The position numbers were made by a program, and so were the translations under genes. From Rhizobium sophorae (GTDB lineage Bacteria > Pseudomonadota > Alphaproteobacteria > Rhizobiales > Rhizobiaceae): a stretch of DNA of 64,000 nt. The stretch spans positions 62,001-126,000 of the forward strand of contig NZ_JABFCN010000016.1 of the NCBI RefSeq assembly GCF_013087515.1, given 5' to 3'. Each line of letters starts with the position of its first letter. The stretch's first letter is position 1. Below are positions 1 through 7,430 of the stretch, piece after piece. Below the pieces are notes generated by a model, which saw only the letters and a list, made by a program, of their open reading frames with translations, ran no database searches and was not told where the DNA came from.

Positions 1-19
1 CCTTGCGAAGGCTCACGCC

Positions 20-460
20 ATGACGACGACCTATCCTGCTATTGACGAATTGAAGGCCCAGGCCAAGCGCCTGCGCCAGGCGATGAATGATTGCGGCACC
101 AGACTGACCCACAGTGCGGCCCTGGAAATGATTGCCCGCCAGCACGGCGTGCGTGATTGGAATACACTTGCGGCTCTTGCGGCAAAGCCCAATGCCGCTC
201 CAAAGACGCCGCTCTTCGTCGGCGCGCATATTCGCGGCCGTTATCTCAATCAGCCGTTCACCGGCGAAGTCCTGGCGCTTTCGGCCCTGCCGGGCGGCGA
301 CCTCCACAGGATCACCATCCATTTCGACGAGCCGGTGGATGTCGTTACCTTCGAGAGCTTTTCCGCCTTTCGCCAGCGTGTGAACGCGCAGATCGATGCC
401 GACGGTGTGTCGCCGCGGAAGACCTCGAACGGCGTGCCGCATCTGGTGCTCGATCTCTAG
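20..460 (+). CDS. Glyoxalase superfamily (Glyoxalase_8-like) protein
   Basis: A 146-residue protein with an N-terminal helical segment (about residues 5-55, with motifs LKAQAKRLRQ, SAALEMIARQHG and RDWNTL) that matches the small domain of proteins annotated as glyoxalase superfamily or Glyoxalase_8. The second half (VGAHIRGRYLNQPFTGEV onward) is a compact beta-rich domain. The usual paired metal ligands of glyoxalase I are not evident, so enzymatic activity is doubtful and the name is a family label only. The start follows a GAAGG ribosome site 7-8 bases upstream. The next gene begins 76 bases downstream on the same strand. No substrate can be proposed. Confidence 0.75.
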   Translation: MTTTYPAIDELKAQAKRLRQAMNDCGTRLTHSAALEMIARQHGVRDWNTLAALAAKPNAAPKTPLFVGAHIRGRYLNQPFTGEVLALSALPGGDLHRITIHFDEPVDVVTFESFSAFRQRVNAQIDADGVSPRKTSNGVPHLVLDL

Positions 461-535
461 TTTGCTTTCATTCTTTTGAGGCTGTCCGATACGTAAGCCG
501 GATCGGGCCTCGCTCGCTATCGCACGGATTTCTCC

Positions 536-1903
536 ATGACCGATCTTTCTGAAGGCAATGCTTTTCTCACCGGCTGGCTGCCGGGCGTCTTCATCAAAAC
601 GGCGGCACCAATCGTCGCGATCACCACCGTCAACGGCCTGTTCACCGTCGTCGACGCCTATTTCCTCGGCGCCTATGTCGGTCCGGACGCACTCTCTGCC
701 GTCAGCCTGATTTTCCCCGGGCTGATGCTGCTGGTCGCCCTGCAATCGCTGGTCTCGAACGGCATGGCGAGCATCCTCGCCCGCCGGCTCGGCGCCGGCG
801 ATCGCGAGGGCGCTCGTCGCGTGTTTGCCGGCGCGCATGCGCTGGCACTCGCCGTTACCCTCGTCCTCAATCTGGTCTACTGGACTGTCGGCCGGCAGAT
901 CATCGATGCCGGTGCCGCCGGCAATGCTGCCGTGGCCGACAGCGCCATGCTGTTCATGGGCGCGATGATCGCCTGTGCGCCAGTCGGCTTCTTCCTGTCG
1001 CTGCATCTCGACGGATTGCGCTGCGAAGGCAAGATCGGTTTCATGATGCTGGTGACGCTGTCGGCCTCGCTGCTCAACATCTTCGCCAACTGGCTGTTCA
1101 TGGCGGTCATGCATTGGGGCGTGCTCGGTTCGGCAGCCGGCTCCATCGCCTCGCAATTCGCCTGTCTCGCGGCCGTGCTCGCCTATCGCTGGCCTCGGCC
1201 GACGGCACTGAGGCCTTCCCCGGGGTTGGCTCTTGCCGAATGGCGCGGCATCGCCGCCTTCGGCGCGCCGATGAGCCTCGGCTTCATCGGCATATCGCTG
1301 GCCTCGGCCGCCATTTTGATCAACGTCTCGCTCTGGAGCGTGGCAGACTACGTCGCAACGGTGGCTGCCTACGGCATCATCACCCGGATCATGACTTTCA
1401 CCTATCTGCCGCTGCTTGGCCTCAGCATCGCGCTGCAGACGGTCGCCGGCAATAATCACGGTGCCGGCCTCGGGCTCCGCGTCGGCCGCAGCCTGCAGAT
1501 CGCCATGCTCGTAGCACTCGTCTATTGCACCCTGGTGGAGATCGCCGTCGAATTGCTGGCCGGTCGCATTGGCGCCGTCTTCGTCGCCGATCCCGACATT
1601 ATCGCCGAGGTCAGACGAATTCTGCCCTGGACAATCGGCGCCTATTTTCTCTTTGGGCAGATGCTGATCCTGTCGTCCTATTTCCAGTCGATCGGCGATG
1701 CCCCGCGCGCGGCGATCTTCGGCCTGTCGCGGCCCTATCTGTTCACCCTGCCGCTCACCTTCCTGTTGCCCTTCGTCTTCGGCGAACAGGGAATCTGGAT
1801 GGTGCCGGTCTTTGCCGAGGCAGGCATGTTCATCCTTGCCTTCCTGGTGCTGTCGCGGAACGCAAAGCGCCGCGGTTGGCGCTACGGGCTTTTACCAACC
1901 TGA
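536..1903 (+). CDS. MATE family multidrug/Na+ efflux transporter
   Basis: A 455-residue hydrophobic protein with about 12 membrane helices arranged as two MatE halves (roughly residues 20-180 and 240-400). Family members export cationic drugs, dyes or metabolites in exchange for Na+ or H+ across the inner membrane. Near the N-terminus, AAPIVAITTVNGLFTVVDAYF resembles the first-helix pattern of the family, and the second half begins with GAPMSLGFIG. Length is normal for MATE proteins (about 450). It is followed directly by a strong symmetrical hairpin. It appears to be monocistronic or cotranscribed with the upstream glyoxalase-like gene. The substrate cannot be predicted. Confidence 0.9.
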   Translation: MTDLSEGNAFLTGWLPGVFIKTAAPIVAITTVNGLFTVVDAYFLGAYVGPDALSAVSLIFPGLMLLVALQSLVSNGMASILARRLGAGDREGARRVFAGAHALALAVTLVLNLVYWTVGRQIIDAGAAGNAAVADSAMLFMGAMIACAPVGFFLSLHLDGLRCEGKIGFMMLVTLSASLLNIFANWLFMAVMHWGVLGSAAGSIASQFACLAAVLAYRWPRPTALRPSPGLALAEWRGIAAFGAPMSLGFIGISLASAAILINVSLWSVADYVATVAAYGIITRIMTFTYLPLLGLSIALQTVAGNNHGAGLGLRVGRSLQIAMLVALVYCTLVEIAVELLAGRIGAVFVADPDIIAEVRRILPWTIGAYFLFGQMLILSSYFQSIGDAPRAAIFGLSRPYLFTLPLTFLLPFVFGEQGIWMVPVFAEAGMFILAFLVLSRNAKRRGWRYGLLPT

Positions 1904-1908
1904 GACGG

Positions 1909-1936
1909 AAAAGCCGCACTCGCCAGCGCGGCTTTT
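1909..1936. terminator. Bidirectional intrinsic terminator
   Basis: AAAAGCCGC at 1909-1917 pairs with GCGGCTTTT at 1928-1936. The stem is flanked by A's on one side and T's on the other, so it can end transcripts from both the MATE gene (plus) and the small Cys-rich gene (minus), whose stop codon lies 12 bases away. Confidence 0.8.
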
Positions 1937-1947
1937 CCTGCCGTCTT

Positions 1948-2109
1948 CTATTCCTTGCCGCTCGAAACGGCCGTTGTCGCGGCTTCCGCCTCGTTCAACG
2001 CCTCGGCGCATTCCTGGCAGCAGACCTCGACAGTCTTGCCGCCGAGCTTGACGGCAATGGTCTCCGCGCCGAGTTCACAGTCGCAGGCAGCGCATGTGGT
2101 CTTCTTCAT
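1948..2109 (-). CDS. Small Cys-rich metal-binding-like protein (53 aa)
   Basis: A 53-residue protein starting MKKTTCAACDCELGAE. I chose this start because AGGAGG lies 8 bases upstream; a longer in-frame reading to 2214 has no ribosome site and would overlap the upstream regulator gene. Two cysteine knuckles, CAACDC near residue 6 and CCQEC near residue 38, resemble TRASH/YHS-type zinc or copper-binding mini-domains. It lies just downstream of an AraC-type regulator on the same strand, about 100 bases after its stop. A role in metal sensing or carrying is inference only. The C-terminus is Ala/Glu-rich and looks disordered. Confidence 0.7.
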   Translation of the reverse strand: MKKTTCAACDCELGAETIAVKLGGKTVEVCCQECAEALNEAEAATTAVSSGKE

Positions 2110-2210
2110 CTGATGATCCTCCTGACGGTCGTCCCCGGATCGGGACAGGATCATAAGATCATCGAAGACCGCATTGCCGCTGTCGAATTCTTTAGCGATC
2201 AATGGAATTT

Positions 2211-3047
2211 TCACCTGCGCAGCAGTTGCGCCGCCCGTTGGAATTCGGCCGGAGTCTGCCCGAAGGACTGCTTGAAGGAAGCGCTGAAATGGCTGTGGCT
2301 GGAAAAGCCGAGATCGAGACCGAGCGCGGTCAGATCCTCATACTGGCCAAGCAGATCGAGAGCACGGGCAAGCCGCAGCCGCAGCTGGTAGCGATAGAGC
2401 GGCGTCGCCTCGACCTGTTGGAAGACCTGGGTCAGATAAACGGGCGAGACGCCCACTTCGGTGGCGATTTCCGAAAGTGTCCAGCGCCGCGCGAGATCGG
2501 AGGACAGCACCAGCTTTGCCCGGTCGACGAGTTTCTGCCGACCGGCGCTGCCGCCCGCCGCATGCGATGTGCGCTCGCCGAGCGAACGGCGCACGAGCGT
2601 CAGCGCCAATATTTCCGCTTCCAGCGTTTCGGCGACGCTGCGGCGTAAACCATGACGCAGGAGCGCAACCAGCGCCTGCGCGCGCGGATCGATCCGCCGG
2701 CGCTGGCGGCGGAAGGAAAAGGGCGGGCCGGGCTGCGCCTGTTCCTTCGGCGTCAGCTCTTCGAGCATGGATTCGGCGATCGCCAGATCGATGCAGGCGT
2801 CGCCACCCTCGATAGGGTGGCTGATCCGATATCCCTGACCGGCATTGAAGAACAAGACCTGATTGGCTTCGGCCACCGTATCATTGCGGCCGACATGGCG
2901 CATGAAGACGCCGCGATAGGGATAGACGAGGCTCGTCCTGTGGGCGCATTCCTCGTCGCTCTTATGACGGCACTCGCCATTGCAGACAATGTCACGAATA
3001 GTGACCATCTTCGTTTTCAGAAGCGGTGCCTTTGAGAACTGCGACAT
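2211..3047 (-). CDS. AraC family transcriptional regulator
   Basis: A 278-residue regulator. The C-terminal third (about residues 175-275) carries the two helix-turn-helix motifs of the AraC/XylS family: ARRWTLSEIATEVGVSPVYL followed by LTALGLDLGFSSHSHFSASF and FGQTPAEFQRA. The N-terminal domain contains CNGECRHKSDEEC (about residues 23-35), an unusual cluster of three Cys and one His that could bind metal, then a cupin-like stretch (VLFFNAGQGYRISHP). It is followed on the same strand by a small Cys-rich protein. Together this hints at metal- or redox-responsive control, which is inference. It is 38 bases downstream of the DUF1127 gene. Confidence 0.85.
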   Translation of the reverse strand: MSQFSKAPLLKTKMVTIRDIVCNGECRHKSDEECAHRTSLVYPYRGVFMRHVGRNDTVAEANQVLFFNAGQGYRISHPIEGGDACIDLAIAESMLEELTPKEQAQPGPPFSFRRQRRRIDPRAQALVALLRHGLRRSVAETLEAEILALTLVRRSLGERTSHAAGGSAGRQKLVDRAKLVLSSDLARRWTLSEIATEVGVSPVYLTQVFQQVEATPLYRYQLRLRLARALDLLGQYEDLTALGLDLGFSSHSHFSASFKQSFGQTPAEFQRAAQLLRR

Positions 3048-3085
3048 TGCATATTCCGTATCAGACAGGCCAGAACCGACGGTAC

Positions 3086-3322
3086 TTATATCAGTTTAGT
3101 AACGGCTGTAGACATGAACATCGCTTTCTGTCTGCCCCCTGGAAGGCCGATATCCTTCAGCTGTTCGTCGGAAAGCTCCATCAACGCGTTCCGGTTGCGT
3201 CGTTCGTTTATTTTGCGGGCCAGCCAGCGCGCCGCCGTGATTGCGGCAAGGAACAGGCCGGGTCGCGTACGGCGTGAAGAGCGAATATTTCGGGCCGGTA
3301 TCGTGACATTCGAGCTGTGCAT
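3086..3322 (-). CDS. DUF1127 domain-containing small protein
   Basis: A 78-residue basic protein with the DUF1127 signature near its C-terminus (RNRNALMELSDEQLKDIGL). The start is supported by GGAGGATCACC-ATG spacing. DUF1127 proteins are abundant in alphaproteobacteria; some are reported to affect RNA turnover and phosphate or carbon metabolism, but this copy cannot be assigned a role. The N-terminal half is Arg-rich. It lies upstream of and in line with the AraC-type gene. Confidence 0.85.
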   Translation of the reverse strand: MHSSNVTIPARNIRSSRRTRPGLFLAAITAARWLARKINERRNRNALMELSDEQLKDIGLPGGRQKAMFMSTAVTKLI

Positions 3323-3411
3323 GGTGATCCTCCATCCGTATTTGGATGGAGGCAGTGAACCATCAGCGGCGATTTCGCGCTGTCAGATTATTTAGCGATC
3401 GAACGCGACGC

Positions 3412-4209
3412 CTACGCCTTCAGCAGCCACTCGTGTTCGGCGGCATTGTGGAATTTCCAGATGCGCTGCGGCCCGGCCATTACGTTGAGGTAGTAGAGGT
3501 CGTAGCCATGGCAGGCGGCGCAGGGGTGATAGCCCTTCGGCACAAGCGTCACATCGCCGTCCTCGAGCGCCATTGCCTCGTCAAGCGAGCGATCGTCGGT
3601 GTAGACGCGCTGGAAAGCGAAGCCCTGCGGCGGGTTGAGGCGATGGTAATAAGTCTCTTCCAGGAAGCTCTCGTTCGGCAGGTCGTCCTGATCGTGCTTG
3701 TGCGGCGGATAGGAGGAGGTGTGGCCGCCCGGTGTAATCACCTCGACGACCAGCAGCGAATGCGCCGAGCTGTCGTCTTCAGGCATGATATTGTTGACGT
3801 AGCGCACGTTTGTGCCCCTGCCGCGAGTCACCTGTGGATGCGTGCCGGGCGGGATTGCCTTTGCCTGATAGGTTCCGCCGCCGGGCGCCGAGCAGACCGC
3901 GAGCTCCAGATCGGTCTCCGCGGTCACCGACCACGTCGATTCCATCGGGATGTAGAGCGCATGCGGCGCGCCTTCGAATGGGTTCATCCGGCGGCCGAGC
4001 GTGCCGAAATCCTTGGTGCCGGCAGACGCCTTGCCCTTGCCGGTCACCCAGACGAGGCAGACTTCCCGATCGCCCGTCTCTCCCGAAACGGTCTCGCCCG
4101 GCTTCATCCGATGCAGATCGAAGCCGACATAGGTCCAGCCGGCATTTTCCGGGGTGACATGCGTGACGCGGCCATGCGTGCCGGACGGTTTCACCTTGAG
4201 ATTTGGCAT
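3412..4209 (-). CDS. iolB: 5-deoxy-glucuronate isomerase IolB
   Basis: A 265-residue cupin-fold isomerase of the KduI/IolB family. It converts 5-deoxy-D-glucuronate to 2-deoxy-5-keto-D-gluconate, downstream of IolD and upstream of IolC in myo-inositol breakdown. The central metal-binding region is visible as YPPHKHD, LEETYYHR and a late CHGYDLYYLN, which supply the His/Glu ligands. The start (MPNLKVK) is chosen by GAGGAAAA upstream; a longer reading would run into the palindromic repeat between iolB and iolE. It is the last gene of the iol cluster and cytosolic. Length agrees with family norms. Confidence 0.95.
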   Translation of the reverse strand: MPNLKVKPSGTHGRVTHVTPENAGWTYVGFDLHRMKPGETVSGETGDREVCLVWVTGKGKASAGTKDFGTLGRRMNPFEGAPHALYIPMESTWSVTAETDLELAVCSAPGGGTYQAKAIPPGTHPQVTRGRGTNVRYVNNIMPEDDSSAHSLLVVEVITPGGHTSSYPPHKHDQDDLPNESFLEETYYHRLNPPQGFAFQRVYTDDRSLDEAMALEDGDVTLVPKGYHPCAACHGYDLYYLNVMAGPQRIWKFHNAAEHEWLLKA

Positions 4210-4243
4210 TGGTGTTTTTCCTCGTAAGTTGGCGGGTGCGGCC

Positions 4244-4353
4244 CCCCTCATCCGGCTGCCGCCACCTTCTCCCCGAGGGGAGAAGGGACATGTTGCGCCG
4301 TATTTTTTCCCTCTCCCCACCGGGGAGAAGGTGCCCGGAGGGCGGATGAGGGG
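4244..4353. repeat. Large palindromic intergenic repeat (rhizobial mosaic type)
   Basis: A near-perfect inverted repeat with about 31-base arms: CCCCTCATCCGG... at 4244-4274 and its complement ending GGCGGATGAGGGG at 4322-4353, around a T-rich middle. This is the form of the palindromic mosaic elements common between rhizobial genes. It sits in the iolE-iolB gap, so the iolB part of the message would carry a long stem just before its ribosome site. Confidence 0.8.
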
Positions 4354-4380
4354 CTTCTTGCTCCTGCGCTCCCGGTCTGC

Positions 4381-4402
4381 CCCTTGTGGGGAGGGGTCTT
4401 TT
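4381..4402. repeat. Partial copy of the CCCTTGTGGGGAGGGG repeat
   Basis: CCCTTGTGGGGAGGGGTCTT at 4381-4400 matches the right arm of the element at 7384-7421 in the iolD-iolC gap. It ends just before the iolE stop codon and appears to be a solo arm. Confidence 0.6.
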
Positions 4403-4409
4403 GCTCCCG

Positions 4410-5327
4410 CTATCCCTTGGGGAAGCCTTCCGTTTCCACGGTATAGCCGGCAGCCGTCATGACACGCATCAATTCGGCGTGGCCGATCTCGGCCATTTTC
4501 TGCGGCGGGGCCTTGCGCGGATCCTGTTCGGCCTCGACGACGAACCAGCCTTCATAGCCGTGATCGGCCAGCCGCTGGACAATGGCGCCGAAATCGAGCG
4601 AGCCGTCGCCCGGCACCGTGAAGGCGCCAAGTGCCACCGCATCGAGGAAGGACTGCCGGCTACGGTCCAGCCCATCCACCACGGGCTTGCGGATATCCTT
4701 GACGTGAACATGGTTGATTCGGGCGTGGTGGTTCCCGATGGCGCGCAGCACGTCGCCGCCGGCAAAGGCCAAATGCCCGGCATCGAGCAGCAGCGGAATG
4801 CCTTCGCCCGAATGGCGCATGAAAGCGTCGAGTTCCGGCTCGGTTTCAACCACGGCGGCCATGTGATGGTGGTAGGAAAGCGGCATGCCCTGCTCGGCGC
4901 ACCATTCCCCGAATTCCGTGACGCGACGCGCATAGGCCTTCATCTCGTCATCGGAGAGGCGCGGCTTAGTCGCGAGCGGCTTGGAGCGGTCGCCCTGGAT
5001 CGAGCGACCGACTTCGCCATAAACGATGCAAGGTGCATTGACCGCCTTGAACAGCGCGATCATCGGCGCGATGCGGTCCTTGTTGGCGGCAAGCTCCTCA
5101 TTGACCAGCGTACCGGAGAACCAGCCACCGCACAGCGTCACGTCGGCGGCGCGCAGGATCGGGAGCATCTCTTCCGGATTGCTAGGAAAACGGCGGCCTT
5201 GCTCCATGCCGGTGAAACCGGCACTGCGTGATTGCCGCAGGCATTCCTCCAGGGACACGTCATCGCTGAGCTCAGGAAGATCGTCGTTCCACCAGGCGAT
5301 GGGCGACATGCCAAGTTTGGCCTTCAT
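4410..5327 (-). CDS. iolE: Myo-inosose-2 dehydratase IolE
   Basis: A 305-residue TIM-barrel enzyme of the AP-endonuclease-2/xylose-isomerase-like fold. It dehydrates 2-keto-myo-inositol to the trihydroxycyclohexanedione used by IolD. Typical segments are MSPIAWWNDD at the N-terminus, SYHHHMAAVVET, LLLDAGHLAFAGGD and NHVHVKDIR, which carry metal and substrate ligands. Two ATGs occur six bases apart; AAGGAG is 7 bases from the second and only 1 from the first, so MKAKLGMSP at 5327 is preferred. It lies 55 bases downstream of iolD in the same transcription unit. Confidence 0.95.
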   Translation of the reverse strand: MKAKLGMSPIAWWNDDLPELSDDVSLEECLRQSRSAGFTGMEQGRRFPSNPEEMLPILRAADVTLCGGWFSGTLVNEELAANKDRIAPMIALFKAVNAPCIVYGEVGRSIQGDRSKPLATKPRLSDDEMKAYARRVTEFGEWCAEQGMPLSYHHHMAAVVETEPELDAFMRHSGEGIPLLLDAGHLAFAGGDVLRAIGNHHARINHVHVKDIRKPVVDGLDRSRQSFLDAVALGAFTVPGDGSLDFGAIVQRLADHGYEGWFVVEAEQDPRKAPPQKMAEIGHAELMRVMTAAGYTVETEGFPKG

Positions 5328-5382
5328 CAACATTCTCCTTAAAACATTACGGAGAGCCGGGACGCTCTTCCGAGAAATCATA

Positions 5383-7233
5383 TTAGCCGATGCGCTGGGC
5401 GGCACGTGCTTCGACATAGCCCTTGCGCGCCTCGTTGACCTGTTCGCGGGGGCTGACCTCAGGCACCGCGACATCCCACCAGTGCCCGCCGGCCTCCGTG
5501 GTAACAAGCGGATCGGTGTCGATGACGAAGACCGAGGTGCGGTCGTTCTTCTTCGAGTCGGTGATCGCCTGCTCCAGCTCGGCGATCGAGGCGACCTTGA
5601 CGGCGACGGCGCCCATGCTTTCGGCATGCGCCCGGAAATCGATTTCCGGCATCACCTCGTGGTAGGAGTCCTTCAGCAGATTGTTAAAGTTGGCGCCGCC
5701 GGTTCCCATCTGCAATCGGTTGATGCACCCGTAACCGCGATTGTCGAGCACGACGATGTTGAGCTTGAGGCCGAGCATGACCGAGGTGGCGAGCTCGGAA
5801 TTCATCATCATGTAGGAACCGTCGCCGACCATGACGACGACATCCCGTTCCGGATGCGCCATCTTGGCGCCGAGCCCGCCGGCGATCTCATAGCCCATGC
5901 AGGAAAAGCCGTATTCCATGTGATAGCTGCCCGGCGCCGTCGCCGGCCAGAGCTTGTGCAATTCGCCGGGAAGGCCGCCCGCAGCGCAAAGCACCGTCGT
6001 ATTCTCGCCGCCGAGCGTGCGCGCCACTGCGCCGATCACTTGAGCATCGGAGGGCAGGGCGGCATTGGTCGTCGCCATTGCCTTGGCCGCGGCCCCCGTC
6101 CAGACCTTCTTCTCCGCAGCCGCCTTCTCGGCGAGTGCTGCCGGCGCCTTCCAGCCCGAAAGCCCTGCCGACAGCGCCTTCAACCCTTCGCGGGCGTCAG
6201 TGACCAGCGGATGGCTGTCGTGCTTCACTGCGTCATAGGCGGCGATGTTGAGGCCGATCATCTTCAGGCCGTCATTCTTGAACAGCGCCCAGGAGCCGGT
6301 GGTGAAATCCTGGCAGCGTGTGCCGACGGCGATGACGAGATCCGAATCTTCGGCGATCGCATTGGCCGCCGACGTGCCGGTGACGCCGACCGAGCCGAGC
6401 GCCAGCGGATGGGTCTCGTTGATCGCAGACTTGCCGGCCTGGGTGACGACGACGGGAAGGCCGTGGGCCTCGGCAAAGGCGGCAAGCTCCTTCGTCGCCT
6501 GCGAATAAAGCACGCCGCCGCCGGCAACGATGACCGGCTTCTGCGACGCCTTGATCAGCGCAACGGCATTCGCCAGCTCGTCCGCATCCGGCTGCGGCCG
6601 GCGTGTCGCCCAGACTTTTTCAGCAAACAGGCTTTCCGGATAATCATAGGCTTCGGCCTGGACATCCTGGCAGAGCGACAATGTCACCGGACCGCAATCG
6701 AGCGGGTCGGTCAGGACCTGCATGGCGCGCTTCAGCGCCGTGATGATCTGCTCGGGCCGGGTGATGCGGTCGAAATAGCGGGAAACCGGACGGAAGGCAT
6801 CATTGGCCGAAACCGTGCCGTCGCCGAAATCCTCGATCTGCTGCAGCACCGGATCGGGCGCACGGTTGGCGAAGACGTCGCCCGGCAGGAAGAGAACGGG
6901 AATACGATTGACATGCGCCACGCCGGCGGCCGTCACCATGTTCAGCGCGCCCGGACCGATCGAGCTCGTGCAGGCCATGAAACGTGTGCGGAAATTCGCC
7001 TTGGCATAGGCGATCGCCGCATGCGCCATGCCCTGTTCGTTGTGGGCGCGATAGGTCGTCAATTCCTCGCGCACCTGATAGAGCGCCTCGCCGATGCCGG
7101 CGACGTTCCCGTGACCGAAGATCGCCCAGACGCCGCCGAAGATCGGCACTTTTTTGCCGTCGACGATCGTCATCTGTACTTTCAGGAAATGCGCGACAGC
7201 CTGCGCCATCGTCAACCGTATCGTCTTGCCCAT
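5383..7233 (-). CDS. iolD: 3D-(3,5/4)-trihydroxycyclohexane-1,2-dione acylhydrolase IolD
   Basis: A 616-residue thiamine-diphosphate enzyme that opens the ring of trihydroxycyclohexanedione to 5-deoxy-glucuronate. The catalytic Glu of the ThDP family is in YRAHNEQGMAHAA (about residue 66). The cofactor motif GDGSYMMMN... runs to ...LDNRGYG (about residues 468-500). Three alpha/beta domains of the acetolactate-synthase type are evident. The start MGKTIRL has GGAGGA upstream; the longer reading enters a palindromic repeat. Position between iolC and iolE matches other rhizobial iol clusters. Confidence 0.96.
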   Translation of the reverse strand: MGKTIRLTMAQAVAHFLKVQMTIVDGKKVPIFGGVWAIFGHGNVAGIGEALYQVREELTTYRAHNEQGMAHAAIAYAKANFRTRFMACTSSIGPGALNMVTAAGVAHVNRIPVLFLPGDVFANRAPDPVLQQIEDFGDGTVSANDAFRPVSRYFDRITRPEQIITALKRAMQVLTDPLDCGPVTLSLCQDVQAEAYDYPESLFAEKVWATRRPQPDADELANAVALIKASQKPVIVAGGGVLYSQATKELAAFAEAHGLPVVVTQAGKSAINETHPLALGSVGVTGTSAANAIAEDSDLVIAVGTRCQDFTTGSWALFKNDGLKMIGLNIAAYDAVKHDSHPLVTDAREGLKALSAGLSGWKAPAALAEKAAAEKKVWTGAAAKAMATTNAALPSDAQVIGAVARTLGGENTTVLCAAGGLPGELHKLWPATAPGSYHMEYGFSCMGYEIAGGLGAKMAHPERDVVVMVGDGSYMMMNSELATSVMLGLKLNIVVLDNRGYGCINRLQMGTGGANFNNLLKDSYHEVMPEIDFRAHAESMGAVAVKVASIAELEQAITDSKKNDRTSVFVIDTDPLVTTEAGGHWWDVAVPEVSPREQVNEARKGYVEARAAQRIG

Positions 7234-7266
7234 CGGGTCCTCCCGCAATCTTTCTTTTCGCATTTT

Positions 7267-7421
7267 CCCCTCCCCAACCCTCCTCACAAGGGGGAGGGAC
7301 TTAACTTGGGGCACCGCCTCACACCATGAGCCAGCGTCCTTTTGGACGAGACGCTGCGGTGAGAATGCAGAGAGCCCGGCAGGTTAACCCCTCTCCCTTG
7401 TGGGGAGGGGTTGGGGAGGGG
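7267..7421. repeat. Inverted-repeat element between iolD and iolC
   Basis: Arms of about 38 bases at 7267-7304 (CCCCTCCCCAACCC...) and 7384-7421 (TTAACCCCTCTCCC...) are inverted copies with few differences. The intervening 79 bases hold a small internal stem (AGCGTCC...GGACGAGACGCT). No ORF or transposase is present. It occupies almost all of the iolD-iolC gap and is related to the partial arm at 4381. Confidence 0.75.
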
Positions 7422-7430
7422 TCTTAATTC

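Noticed and set aside
5026..7329. Long plus-strand open frame of 767 codons opposite iolD and iolE
   Set aside because: It is the antisense shadow of two well-supported iol genes. Composition (Arg/His/Gly-rich) is typical of a mirror frame in high-GC DNA and there is no ribosome site or family match.
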